Shown here: positions 1 through 9,041 of the stretch, in pieces | Numbering within the stretch: position 1 is the first letter of the stretch | Layout: the number at the start of each line of letters is the position of its first letter | NCBI RefSeq assembly: GCF_001423485.1 | Contig: NZ_LMOD01000002.1 | Span: forward strand, 643,890 to 707,889 | DNA length: 64,000 bases | From: Microbacterium sp. Leaf320 | Lineage (GTDB): Bacteria; Actinomycetota; Actinomycetes; Actinomycetales; Microbacteriaceae | Reading direction: 5' to 3' | Made by a program: the position numbers and the translations under genes | The notes under the pieces: generated by a model | The model's input: only the letters and a program-made list of their open reading frames with translations | What the model was told of the DNA's origin: nothing | Databases searched by the model: none

Positions 1-449
1 GACCCGTTCTCAGTCTCGATCAGCCACGGCGGAAACTTGATGTACCGCTCCATCGCGAGGTTCCACGACGCATCCGCTCGCGTCGAACGAGGGTCGTCAG
101 CGGGCAGGTCGTCCACTGTCGTCCACGATTCTGCGGGGTGGGTCTTCGCCCAGTCGTAGATGAGCTGACCTGTCTGGGACCAGTCCCGTTCATTCATGCT
201 CTCGGCGATGTCGGTCGGCATCGGCAAGCGGTCCGAAGTGCGGTAGTCGTAGGTGCACGAGTACTCATGCCCGTCGTCACCGACGTAGCTCAGTGCGATC
301 GTCACGTTCGTCGTGAGCCACCACCTCTGACCGAGCACGATCAGTGCGCCGATGACGACCATGGCGACAGCGACTGTCGCAGCGACCGCGATCAGCCATC
401 CCGTGCGAGGTCGCCGCCTCTGCGGAGCTGACGAAGATTCGATCGACAT
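1..449 (-). CDS. membrane-anchored hypothetical protein, C-terminus cut by window edge
   Basis: The frame opens at an ATG at 449 and runs off the left edge without a stop, giving at least 149 residues. A short basic N-terminus (APQRRRPRTG) is followed by one hydrophobic segment at about residues 17-40, then a polar domain with tryptophans and acidic residues, so the topology is probably N-in with an extracytoplasmic C-terminal domain. I recognise no family. A TACGAT hexamer ends exactly six bases before the ATG and there is no Shine-Dalgarno sequence, which suggests a leaderless mRNA. Nothing in the neighbourhood shows its job. Confidence 0.7.
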   Translation of the reverse strand, partial: MSIESSSAPQRRRPRTGWLIAVAATVAVAMVVIGALIVLGQRWWLTTNVTIALSYVGDDGHEYSCTYDYRTSDRLPMPTDIAESMNERDWSQTGQLIYDWAKTHPAESWTTVDDLPADDPRSTRADASWNLAMERYIKFPPWLIETENG

Positions 450-455
450 CAGATC

Positions 456-461
456 ATCGTA
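456..461 (-). promoter_or_regulatory. -10 element, leaderless promoter of the 449 gene
   Basis: On the minus strand the hexamer TACGAT is followed by six bases and the ATG at 449. The spacing matches the other leaderless starts in this window. Confidence 0.5.
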
Positions 462-552
462 ATCAGGCCGACCCAAACGGACACCGCGTTCACGGAGTCG
501 AGAGGTCTCCCCGGTCGCTGAACAGACCGAGCCGGGAGGTTCGGTGAGCCGG

Positions 553-606
553 GGATGGACGGGACGCCCCCACCACGGGGGAGGCGGCAGAAAGGGCGCC
601 CCATCC
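553..606 (-). terminator. structured region downstream of the LuxR-type gene
   Basis: GGATGG (553-558) pairs with CCATCC (601-606), and inside it CCCCC (567-571) pairs with GGGGG (577-581). There is no U-tract. It lies in the 296-base space between the LuxR-type gene and the next leftward gene, so a terminator role is possible but weakly supported. I see no gene in 450-745. Confidence 0.3.
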
Positions 607-745
607 GATGCCGTCATATGGGCGGCACCCCAGCTGTCGCGTTACAGCGCGATAGAGCTGTGACGTAAGCGTGACACCGGCGAACGCTCCGCGCAAGACC
701 CATTGTCAACCGGTATGCCGGGGGCGCGGACACGGGGGTCGGGAA

Positions 746-3319
746 TCAGGCCAGTGCCTCGGCATGACGGCGGAGCCCTCGACGGTTCGAGACATCGAGC
801 TTGCGCATGATCCGGTGCATGTGGCTCTCCACGGTGCGCACGCTGAGAACCAGGCGGGATGCGATCTCGGCGTTCGACAGCCCGCCGGCGGCAAGGCGTC
901 CCACCTCCTTCTCTCGGTCGGTCAGGGTGACGGCGGTCGCGCCGAACCGTGCGAGATCGAAGTGCCTCCCCGCGTGCCGCGCGCGGATCCGTTCCTCCCG
1001 CTCGAGTGCGTGCCGTTGCCCCGCCTCGTCTCCGGCCTCGGAATACCAGGTGCGCGCGAATCGACAGGCGGACAGCGACGTTCCGGTGAGCCCCCGAGCA
1101 TCCAGTTCATCGGCGGTGGCCAGGATCGCGCGAGGGTCGTGGTTCACCAGCGCCGTCACGAAGGCGCCCTGGGCGGCGAGGCCGGCCGCCTCGGGCACCT
1201 CAGTCAGGTGGGCCAGTGCGACCGCGAGACGGGGCGGCGTCGGTTCCAGCTCCACTGCCGAGAGCTCCGCGGTGAGACCCGCCACGCGCGCGCCGCGATT
1301 CCAGAGGGCCTCACCCGAGCGCGCCAGCAGCTCGGCCGCCTTCTGCGTGTTCCCGTCGAAGGCGAGCAGCTGCACCTGAGGCCAGGCGCGGCTCTGCCCG
1401 GGAAGAGGGCCGTCTTCTGCTCCGAGCTGCTCCAGGTCGGCGGCGAGCCGCTCGCCCGTCGTCAGCTGACCCCGGCGAATGGCGACGACGGCGGCGATCG
1501 CCAGCAGCGACAGCTGCACGCCGGGCGGCAGGGGCGAGGGCTCGCCGGCGGAGAAGATGACCTCGAGCAGGTCGTCGACCGCCGCGTGGTCGCCTGACGC
1601 CAGATGGCACAGTGCCGCGGCGGTGCCGAAAGCGCGCACCGCGTCGATGTCGAGGTATCCGTGCGCCTCGTCGAAGCCGCGCTGCAGCACGTCCAGAGCT
1701 CCGCTCGAGTCGCCCTGACCGAAGAGGGCCATGCCGAGGAGCACCCGCGGGGTGTGCCGCTGCTCTTCGTTCTCGAGGTCCTCGATGAGCGAGTACACCC
1801 GCAGGGCGTCGGTGAAGCGACCGAGGCTGACGAGCACACTCATCTGCGTCTCGAACATCACCAGTTTGACCGTGGAGGGAAGCTCGTCCGAGACCTCCAG
1901 GCGACTGCTGAAGTCCTCGGGGACCGCATCGAGGTTCGCGAACAGCTGCACCTCGACCGCGCGCAGCATCCCGGCATGCATGCCGACGGTGGAGGCATCC
2001 TCCTGCAGCTGCGCGACAGCGCGCGCGAGGTCGTTGTCGACGTAGGCGGTCCACTCGGCCTTGAGGGCGGCGAACTCGGCACGACTCGCGTCGTCGCCCG
2101 AGCGGGCATCGGGAGACGAGAGGATCTCGGCGATCACATCCCTCACCTTCGCCGTATGCGTGTGCATGAGGGCGCGGATGTAGCGGACGGCACTGGCCGC
2201 GGTGGGGTTCGCCTCCCATTCGGCGGCCGTGACGATGCGACGTGCGCGTGCCCGCTCCTGCAGCAGGCGGACGAACAGAGCATCCTGACCGCTCGCCGTC
2301 GTCGGGGAGGACTGCGAGTCGGTGAGCACCGACCAGACCGATTCGGGCGTGCTCAGCTGCCGCACGATCTGCCCAGTGAGCCGCGTGCGTCGCGCGGTGA
2401 GCGGCTCGTGCCTGAAGAACTCGACCAGCAGAGGCGGCATCACGGCGACGAGCTGCCGGTCACCGCTCGGGATGAACGTGATCATCCGGCGCTCCTCCAG
2501 GAGCTCCAGGGTGCCCCAGTCGACGAGCTGGCTGGCCGTGTCGATATCGGCGACGCCCACGATCGCGATGATCTCGAGGGCATCGCGCGTCGCATCGTCG
2601 AGGCTCTCGAGGTGCGCCTCCAGGACGGCGCGCAGACCGCTGCTCCACAGGTCTCGGGTCGCGGTCCATTCGCCGCCGCGCAGCACGAGGCGCTGTTCGC
2701 GGATGGTGGCGTCGACGAGGCTCAGCGCGAGACCGATGTTTCCGCCCGACTTCGCGAAGATCCGGCTCATCGTGGTCGCCTCGATCGGGTGCGAGAGGTA
2801 CGTCTCGAGGGCCGTCTCCATCTCTTCGAAGCGCAGCGGCGTCATGTCGATCACATACGACGGCTCGAGGGTCGACGCGGGAAGACCGCTCGGTGTGTGT
2901 CTGGCACGCAGACCCTGCAGGCGCGACAGGACGATCGGCACCCCGTACTCGCGCCGCACCGACTCGGCGACGCCCCACGAAGACTCGTCGAGGTCGTCCC
3001 AGTCGTCGAGGAACAGCACCGAACGCGAGGCGCGGAGGGCCTGCCGCAGCTGGTCGGCCGTCTCATGGAGATTCGGACCCGGCCGCTGCGTGCTGGTCGC
3101 GCCGATGCCTGCGAGATGCAGAGCGGCGAGCGGATGCTGGCGCAGCGAGGCGATCCCGCGCACCGAGACCACCGTCCACTCGTCCTGCTCCACCCGGGCA
3201 CGCAGCGCCTTGAAGAACGCGCTGCGACCGGAGCCTCGACTGCCGACGACATCGATGCTGACGCCTGCCTGGATCAGGTCGACTGCTGCGGCGAGACTCT
3301 CTTCGCGACCGACCACCAT
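746..3319 (-). CDS. LuxR-family transcriptional regulator with N-terminal AAA ATPase (LAL/MalT-like)
   Basis: The 857-residue protein has a P-loop GSRGSGRS at residues 26-33 and a hydrophobic Walker B strand ending FLDD near 103-106, then a long helical, TPR-like middle, and a C-terminal LuxR helix-turn-helix from about 799 (LTDREKEV, NAEIASRL, VRTVESH). This is the large ATP-binding LuxR (LAL) layout, in which ligand and nucleotide binding control DNA binding. I chose the ATG at 3319 because AGGAGG sits nine bases upstream; a GTG at 3337 would contain that ribosome site within the gene. It is divergent from the SipW export locus across a 474-base space, so it is a candidate regulator of that locus (inference). 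Confidence 0.9.
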   Translation of the reverse strand: MVVGREESLAAAVDLIQAGVSIDVVGSRGSGRSAFFKALRARVEQDEWTVVSVRGIASLRQHPLAALHLAGIGATSTQRPGPNLHETADQLRQALRASRSVLFLDDWDDLDESSWGVAESVRREYGVPIVLSRLQGLRARHTPSGLPASTLEPSYVIDMTPLRFEEMETALETYLSHPIEATTMSRIFAKSGGNIGLALSLVDATIREQRLVLRGGEWTATRDLWSSGLRAVLEAHLESLDDATRDALEIIAIVGVADIDTASQLVDWGTLELLEERRMITFIPSGDRQLVAVMPPLLVEFFRHEPLTARRTRLTGQIVRQLSTPESVWSVLTDSQSSPTTASGQDALFVRLLQERARARRIVTAAEWEANPTAASAVRYIRALMHTHTAKVRDVIAEILSSPDARSGDDASRAEFAALKAEWTAYVDNDLARAVAQLQEDASTVGMHAGMLRAVEVQLFANLDAVPEDFSSRLEVSDELPSTVKLVMFETQMSVLVSLGRFTDALRVYSLIEDLENEEQRHTPRVLLGMALFGQGDSSGALDVLQRGFDEAHGYLDIDAVRAFGTAAALCHLASGDHAAVDDLLEVIFSAGEPSPLPPGVQLSLLAIAAVVAIRRGQLTTGERLAADLEQLGAEDGPLPGQSRAWPQVQLLAFDGNTQKAAELLARSGEALWNRGARVAGLTAELSAVELEPTPPRLAVALAHLTEVPEAAGLAAQGAFVTALVNHDPRAILATADELDARGLTGTSLSACRFARTWYSEAGDEAGQRHALEREERIRARHAGRHFDLARFGATAVTLTDREKEVGRLAAGGLSNAEIASRLVLSVRTVESHMHRIMRKLDVSNRRGLRRHAEALA

Positions 3320-3793
3320 GAGTTCCCGCCTCCTCACGTGCTGTACCTATGCAAAACGTACTCTCCTGGACTCCGCAGAGATAGGCGCACCGGCGGCGGC
3401 CGATACGGCCGCCCTGCCAGCTCTGATCCTGTCGCGCCGAGACCCCGATGATCACGGTGAGCACGCCGCCTACGCGGGGCGAGCGCCGAGCTTGCGTACT
3501 TCCGAGCGCGCCAGGGCAGAGGTTGAGGTGCGGGGCAGTACCCGGAGGGCCGGTACTGAGCATCCGCGACACCGAATCCTCAGGTTCGCGAGCATCCACT
3601 ACGTAACCGACCACGACGGCCACTGAGATCGGCGCGGCCGACTGCTGAAGGGCACGGAATCGCGGACTTCGGCGGAACGAGGGCCGCATCCTTACAGTCA
3701 CCGCCCATCTGCGCACATCGTGCCCCGCGGTCCTACCCCACCCGAGAAACAGCGTGACATCAGCGCGCGCCCGAATGCATGGAGACGACAACC
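3320..3793. promoter_or_regulatory. divergent intergenic region, 474 bases
   Basis: This space separates the leftward LuxR-type gene from the rightward surface-protein locus and should hold both promoters. A TACAGT hexamer at about 3692-3697 is a possible -10 for the rightward operon. On the minus strand there is an A/T-richer patch around 3345-3362. I see no convincing small gene in it. Confidence 0.4.
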
Positions 3794-6628
3794 GTGAGCG
3801 AGAGCCCTCGATTACCAGGCCGCCGAACGCTGCGGCGGCGACGCCGGGCGGCACGGCGCGTGCGTCTCGTCGCCGCGGTGACGGCATGCCTCGGCCTCAT
3901 CGCAGGCGCCATCGTCGTGGCGGGGCCGGCGATGTCCGCACCGAGCCACGAGCTCGTGATCACGAGCACCGCCTTCTCGGGAATCGATCAGACGCCCGGT
4001 GACGGCGTGTGCCTGACCGCTGCGGGCACGTGCACCCTCCGCTCGGCGCTCGAGGAGTCGAACGCCCTGAAGGGCGCGCCGGGTGCCGTCGTCATCACCG
4101 TGCAGCCCGGTCTCAGCGGAACCATCCGCCCGGTCATGACCCGATCGGCCGCGAACTGGATGCAGACGTCCGCCGTCTCGAGCTGGGACGACGGCGCCTT
4201 CTATCGCATCACCGCACCGGTGACCATCGACCTCGACAACCGCCTCTCGATCATCCCCACATCGGAGTCGGTGGAGGGGGCGGCGTTCGAAGTCGCCGGG
4301 CCGGACGTGGTCTTGAAGAACTTCACGAACATCCTCTCCAGTGGCACGTCGATCGTGATGGGCGAGCAGGCCAAGAGGGTCAGCCTCACCGGAGGCTCGA
4401 CCGTCACCAAGGAGAACTACTATCCCGAGCGCTTCGTCGTGTATCGCCAGGGAGCGAGTGACATCTCGGTCAGCGACTACTCGCTGCAGGGGTTCTTCCA
4501 TGAGAGCCAGCAGACCTCGGGCCTGTTCCTGTTCAATGCGACGACCACGACGCCGATGAAGAACATCACCATCTCGCGCGTCTCGGTGAACTACACCTCC
4601 GGAGGCACGTGCAACGGATCAGACGGCTCCGGCTGCCGCACCAACCTGACGACCTTCTCGCCGCGTGACTCCAACGTCGTTCTCGACGGCTTCTCGTTCC
4701 AGGACTCGGTGGTGAAGAACCTCAACGGGGCCACGGGATTCAAGTTCTCGAACGGCGGCAACTCGGGCGTGCGGCTGTCGAACCTGACCATCTCGGGCAA
4801 CCAGTTCCTCAACTCCACCGGCGACGGGTCGGGAGACGAATACGCGTTCATCACCCTGCCTCCGGGCACGCTCAATGGCGAGAACAAAATCTCGCGCAAC
4901 GACATCGTGCGCGCGGCCTCGGGGCAGAGCATCGCCATCCGCTGGGATGGCCTGACCCGCAGCGGCACGGTGCCGAGCGGACTCAGCATCACCGACAACT
5001 TCATCGACGGCTACGACTCCAGCATCCGGCTCTCGCGCAGCGGTCTGACGACCGTCTCGGGGAACACCTTCGGAACCCGATCGGGCTCGCAGGGCAGGCC
5101 TGCCACGGGCGAGGAGACGGGTGACGGGGGCGCGCTCCTCGTCGACAACGGCACCGACTCCAACCTGTCGGTGGCTACCTGGTTCCCGACGTCGAACGCC
5201 GCCGTGGTCGCCGCCCCGTCGAGCGCCGCCCTGGTCGCGAAGCCTCGAGCCGGGTTCACCGGAGGAACGTGCGCGGCGGAGTTCGCCGTGCAGAGACCGG
5301 TGACCGGACAGAACATCCCCACCGGACCCGTCTCGCTCGACCTCTACTGGACGGCCGATCGCACCGCCGAGATCTACCTGGGGCGCGTGACCGGAGTGAC
5401 GGCGGCCACGGCATCCGTCACTGTGGCGTTGCCCGTCGGGCCGCAGCCGCTGGCCGGTGCCACAGCGCCCATCTCCGCGCAGGCCGTCAACGCCACGACC
5501 GGTGACGTGTCAGGATTCGTGCGCGTGCAGACGCACGTCGAGACCACGCCCCAGCTCACCTCGTCGCAGTTCAGCCGCACGGTCGCTGTGACCGGGAACT
5601 GCCGGCCCACTCTCGCGCTCGAGCAGGCGGCCGGTCAGAACGACCCGACGATGAGCCGGGACCTCCGCTACCTGCTCACGTCGTCGTTGCCCCTGGATCC
5701 GTCGACCGTCACACCCGATGATGTCCAGCTGGCAGCCACGGCCACCGCGAACACCCTCGACACGGCACGGATCAATCCGAGAGTCGTCTCGGTGACGCCT
5801 GTCGCAGGGAAGAACGGACTCCAATTCGAGGTGGTCGCCAGGGTCGACGACTCGGCCGCCGTGTCTGCGGGCATCGCTGCCGGGCGCGTGACCTCGACCT
5901 CCGGGCTGAGCAACACCGCGGCCGCGACCTCGGTCGACGCCGGCATCACGTTCGTCAACCCGCTGCAGGTGACGGCGCCCCGCTTCACCCTCGTGACAGG
6001 CGAGAAGAAGGGCAAGACGTATGCCCTGATGCTCCGCGCGGGCGCTCCGGTGCCGACATCGCCGGTGACGTTCTCGTCGCAGGTCGACGCGGTGGGTGTC
6101 GAGAACGGCGTCCACCTGTCGACCGATGCGCCGGTCATCGCCCCCGGTGGTCGTTCGACCGAGCCGATCGTGGTGAAGGCGAGTGCCGGGGATGTCCGGG
6201 CGAACACGAAGGCGACGATCGCGGCGACCGTCGCGTCCAGCGACACGAACTACGACGGGCTGGTCGTGCCGTCGGTGAACCCCTTCCTGTTCGCCACCGA
6301 TCCGACGATCGACATCGAGAAGCGCGCATTCGCCGCCGTGACCGATGCCTCGACTCCCGCGACGATCGAGCAGACGGGGACTCCGGTGCTCACCGGCTCG
6401 AGGCTCGTCGACGGGCAGGCCGTGTGCTTCGTGTACACGGTGACGAACAGATCGGCGGACGACTGGGTCACGAACCTGCATGACATCCTCGTCACGGATT
6501 CCGACCTGCGTCTCGGCACCGGCGGCCTGATCGGCTCGATCCCGCAGCTCGCGGTCGGTGACAGCAAGAAGGTCGCCGCGTGCGGAACGATCTTCTCGAA
6601 CGGCAGCGCTGAGGGGTGGCGCCGATGA
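3794..6628 (+). CDS. secreted surface protein with CSLREA-like and beta-helix regions and a DUF11-like C-terminus
   Basis: The protein has 944 residues. A strongly basic N-terminus (RRRRRAARR) precedes a hydrophobic stretch and an A-M-S-A-P cleavage-like site, so an ordinary Sec signal peptide is likely. Next comes a GDGVC..GTCTLRSALEESN segment resembling the CSLREA domain, then a region rich in short beta repeats with N, G and T typical of right-handed beta-helices (to about residue 440), then Ig-like/DUF11-like segments ending in VCFVYTVTNRS. There is no C-terminal anchor or sorting signal. The GTG at 3794 is preferred over the ATG at 3779 because GGAG lies nine bases before it. It overlaps the next gene by four bases (ATGA), so it is translated with the SipW-type genes. 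Confidence 0.8.
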   Translation: MSESPRLPGRRTLRRRRRAARRVRLVAAVTACLGLIAGAIVVAGPAMSAPSHELVITSTAFSGIDQTPGDGVCLTAAGTCTLRSALEESNALKGAPGAVVITVQPGLSGTIRPVMTRSAANWMQTSAVSSWDDGAFYRITAPVTIDLDNRLSIIPTSESVEGAAFEVAGPDVVLKNFTNILSSGTSIVMGEQAKRVSLTGGSTVTKENYYPERFVVYRQGASDISVSDYSLQGFFHESQQTSGLFLFNATTTTPMKNITISRVSVNYTSGGTCNGSDGSGCRTNLTTFSPRDSNVVLDGFSFQDSVVKNLNGATGFKFSNGGNSGVRLSNLTISGNQFLNSTGDGSGDEYAFITLPPGTLNGENKISRNDIVRAASGQSIAIRWDGLTRSGTVPSGLSITDNFIDGYDSSIRLSRSGLTTVSGNTFGTRSGSQGRPATGEETGDGGALLVDNGTDSNLSVATWFPTSNAAVVAAPSSAALVAKPRAGFTGGTCAAEFAVQRPVTGQNIPTGPVSLDLYWTADRTAEIYLGRVTGVTAATASVTVALPVGPQPLAGATAPISAQAVNATTGDVSGFVRVQTHVETTPQLTSSQFSRTVAVTGNCRPTLALEQAAGQNDPTMSRDLRYLLTSSLPLDPSTVTPDDVQLAATATANTLDTARINPRVVSVTPVAGKNGLQFEVVARVDDSAAVSAGIAAGRVTSTSGLSNTAAATSVDAGITFVNPLQVTAPRFTLVTGEKKGKTYALMLRAGAPVPTSPVTFSSQVDAVGVENGVHLSTDAPVIAPGGRSTEPIVVKASAGDVRANTKATIAATVASSDTNYDGLVVPSVNPFLFATDPTIDIEKRAFAAVTDASTPATIEQTGTPVLTGSRLVDGQAVCFVYTVTNRSADDWVTNLHDILVTDSDLRLGTGGLIGSIPQLAVGDSKKVAACGTIFSNGSAEGWRR

Positions 6629-7275
6629 CCGCCGTCGACACGCCGCCTCGCACCAGGAGAGCGACGCTCATCATCAGCGCCGTCGCCGTCGCGGCACTGA
6701 CCGTCGCCGCGATCGGTGCCGGCACATACGCCCTGTGGTCGTCGGAGGACACGTTCTCGGGGTCGCTGTGGCGTGCGGGCGATCTGGCCATGACGACCGA
6801 GGCCGCGTCATGGCAGCAGATCACCCCGGGGGTGACCGAGCCCCGATCCGGAGAGCTGGAGAGCACCCCGAGCGACTTCTTCACGATGCCGGGCGACGTG
6901 ATCGAGATCACCCAGCCGCTCCAGACCTACCTGTGCGGAGAGAACCTGGTCGGTGCGCTGAGAGTCGAGTTCGCGTCCCCCCTCGACGTGCAGGCTCAGG
7001 TTGATGCGGGCGACATCGCGGTGATGCTGCGCGTGGAGGATGCCGAGGGCGATGTCGTCGCCGCCGGCGCTCCCGGCGGCGGGCCGCTGGCCGTGCCCGG
7101 CCTCGTGGGTTCGCCGCAGGGCGAGACCGACCGATGGACAGTGATCGTGAGGGTCGAGGTGCGAGGCGACTACGTCTGGACGGACGACGACGTGCGCAGC
7201 GCCACGAGCATCTGGGCGGCGGGCGACCTGATCGTGCGTCTCGACCAGGTGCGGGGAAGCGGGGCCGGATCATGA
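6625..7275 (+). CDS. SipW-cognate (alternate signal peptide) exported protein, TasA/camelysin-like
   Basis: A 216-residue protein. The N-terminus is basic (PPRTRRAT), followed by a hydrophobic core and the motif ALWSS...FSGS..RAGDL at about 35-55. This is the signature of proteins cleaved by SipW-type signal peptidases (TIGR04088/TIGR04089 families) rather than by ordinary leader peptidase. The mature part is beta-rich, as in TasA and camelysin fibre subunits. The ATG at 6625 overlaps the previous stop (ATGA) and has GAGGGG eight bases upstream, so it is preferred to a GTG at 6616. The stop overlaps the next start in the same way. It is likely a structural subunit of an extracellular assembly (inference). 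Confidence 0.8.
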   Translation: MTAVDTPPRTRRATLIISAVAVAALTVAAIGAGTYALWSSEDTFSGSLWRAGDLAMTTEAASWQQITPGVTEPRSGELESTPSDFFTMPGDVIEITQPLQTYLCGENLVGALRVEFASPLDVQAQVDAGDIAVMLRVEDAEGDVVAAGAPGGGPLAVPGLVGSPQGETDRWTVIVRVEVRGDYVWTDDDVRSATSIWAAGDLIVRLDQVRGSGAGS

Positions 7276-8186
7276 GGCGGCGCACGGTCCTCTCGTTCAC
7301 CGCGGCGATCGCCGGTGTGATGACCTTCGGCGCGGTCTCGACTGCGAACGCGCTGTGGACCACGAACGACGCCGTCGTCGTGCCCGAGATGCGTACGGGG
7401 GCGCTGACCTTCGGAGCATCCGCGGAGTCGCAGACGGCGCTGTCGGAGTCGGGTGAGCCGGTGGAGATCACCCTGCCCGGCAGTGAGATCGCCACGGTGC
7501 TCGATCAGGGCGGTCTGAGGACCGAACCGGTGATCTGGCGATTCCAGGTGTCCGGAGCCGCTCTCGGCATCGCCGGGCTCGACTACGACATCACGATCGG
7601 CCCTCAGATCTGGCGTGATGGCCGCACCGCGGACCTGACCGAGGGCATCGCGGAGGACGGCACGCTCCTGGCGGACTCGACGGTCCGGATCTATCCGGCG
7701 GGCCTCGGCGACGACTGCTCGGTGATCCCGGACGCTCCCGAGGGGGTCGAGGGCGAAGCCGCGGCGAACGTCCACCTGACCGACGCCGCCGATCGCACAC
7801 TGCAGGAGCCGGCCGCCAATCCCTCGGGTGTTCAGATCAGCCAGACCTGGTGCGTCGCGATGCTCTGGAACCATCGCGCGGACGGGCTGTACGTCTCGGA
7901 GGCGAGCGCCCACGGGATCGCCGTCGACGGCAGCGAGAACAGGGACTTCGACAACTGGGAGGCCGCAGTCGCCTTCCCGGCATCGCTCAACGCCATCGGC
8001 ATCTACGACCACATCGCGTGGGCGGAGGGAACCGGTGACGACGGCACCCTGTCACGCGACGACTCGTCGTGGAACGGGACGGTGCACCCCGACCCCGCAG
8101 GGGAACCGGGTCTCGTGATCCGCATCGACCCTCGCGCGACCAACGCGAACCCCGCCATCGCTCCGGGCGATCACGCCACGCGATAG
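7272..8186 (+). CDS. SipW-cognate-type exported protein
   Basis: A 304-residue protein opening with RRR and a hydrophobic stretch ending in STANALWTTNDAV, a variant of the ALW motif seen in both neighbours. The rest is acidic and beta-rich with one pair of well-separated cysteines (in GDDCSV and QTWCVA) that could form a disulphide outside the cell. The ATG at 7272 overlaps the previous stop by four bases. It has no downstream membrane anchor. I assign it to the same export class as its neighbours. The specific function is unknown, and its signal is the most divergent of the three. Confidence 0.75.
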   Translation: MRRRTVLSFTAAIAGVMTFGAVSTANALWTTNDAVVVPEMRTGALTFGASAESQTALSESGEPVEITLPGSEIATVLDQGGLRTEPVIWRFQVSGAALGIAGLDYDITIGPQIWRDGRTADLTEGIAEDGTLLADSTVRIYPAGLGDDCSVIPDAPEGVEGEAAANVHLTDAADRTLQEPAANPSGVQISQTWCVAMLWNHRADGLYVSEASAHGIAVDGSENRDFDNWEAAVAFPASLNAIGIYDHIAWAEGTGDDGTLSRDDSSWNGTVHPDPAGEPGLVIRIDPRATNANPAIAPGDHATR

Positions 8187-8266
8187 CACCCGAGATCCTC
8201 ACCCCGCCGGCCGGACCCGAGGTCCTGCCGCGCCACACCCGACCACCATCAAGAAGGAGCACTCGC

Positions 8267-9001
8267 ATGAGTACCGAAAACCCCCAGATCATCGTCGTGA
8301 CCGAAGAGAAGAAGAAGCGCCGCGGCGCACTGCTGCTCGTCGCCGGTGGGGCCGCAGCCCTGCTCGCGGGCGGCTCGACGTTCGCCCTGTGGACTGCGAC
8401 CGACGGCTTCAGCGGAGGACAGATCACCGCTGGAGACCTCGATGTCGTGCAGACCGCCGACACGACCTTCTGGGACGTGTCCGCAGACCGCGACGACGCG
8501 ACCGCCACGGTAACCGGTACCGACGGATCGCAGCTCGGCCACGCGCTCTCCCCGGCGGATGCGTCGACGTGGCGCATCGTTCCCGGTGACAAGGTCGCGG
8601 CCTCGTTCTCGGCCGACGTGACCCTCGAGGGAGACAACCTCGTCGGTCGACTCGCGCTCGAGGGCCCCGCGCTGAACGAGTACGACATCAGCGGCATGAC
8701 GTACACGTACGAGGTGTACCAGGACGGCGCCCTCGTGCAGACCGAGACCGCTCTGCCCGTCACGGCAGACGCGACCCTGCTCTACCTGTCGGCACCGCAG
8801 ACAGGACAGGATGCGGGTCTCGAAGACGCGAACGGCACCACGGTGCTCTCGATGGCAGCGACCACGGAGGACCTGACGGTCGTCGTCTACGGCACCTTCT
8901 CGTCGACGGTCACCGACCGCACCGACGTCACGCTGACCGACACGCTCGCCGGCCTGAACCTCAGGCTCGAGCAGGTTCGCGACACCGGAGAGCAGTTCTA
9001 A
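8267..9001 (+). CDS. SipW-cognate exported protein, TasA-like major subunit candidate
   Basis: A 244-residue protein with the clearest alternate signal in the locus: a lysine/arginine stretch (EKKKRRG), a hydrophobic core, then FALWTATDGFSGGQITAGDL. The mature domain contains the phrase IVPGDKVAASF followed by strands, as in the TasA/camelysin fold. The start at 8267 has GAAGGAG seven bases upstream, the best ribosome site in the operon, so this may be the most strongly translated product (inference). An 80-base gap separates it from the previous gene and 40 bases from the signal peptidase gene that follows. Confidence 0.85.
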   Translation: MSTENPQIIVVTEEKKKRRGALLLVAGGAAALLAGGSTFALWTATDGFSGGQITAGDLDVVQTADTTFWDVSADRDDATATVTGTDGSQLGHALSPADASTWRIVPGDKVAASFSADVTLEGDNLVGRLALEGPALNEYDISGMTYTYEVYQDGALVQTETALPVTADATLLYLSAPQTGQDAGLEDANGTTVLSMAATTEDLTVVVYGTFSSTVTDRTDVTLTDTLAGLNLRLEQVRDTGEQF

Positions 9002-9041
9002 GCCTCCCGCGAACACCACCCCACCGATGAGAGACGGACGC

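Noticed and set aside
490..696. 68-codon minus-strand frame in the 450-745 space
   Set aside because: It has no ribosome site, no recognisable motif and overlaps a structured region.
1604..3451. Long plus-strand open frame opposite the LuxR-type gene
   Set aside because: The codon pattern is that of an antisense shadow in G+C-rich DNA; the minus-strand protein has clear ATPase and LuxR motifs.
3779..3793. ATG at 3779 as start of the surface protein
   Set aside because: It has no ribosome site, while the GTG at 3794 has GGAG nine bases upstream.
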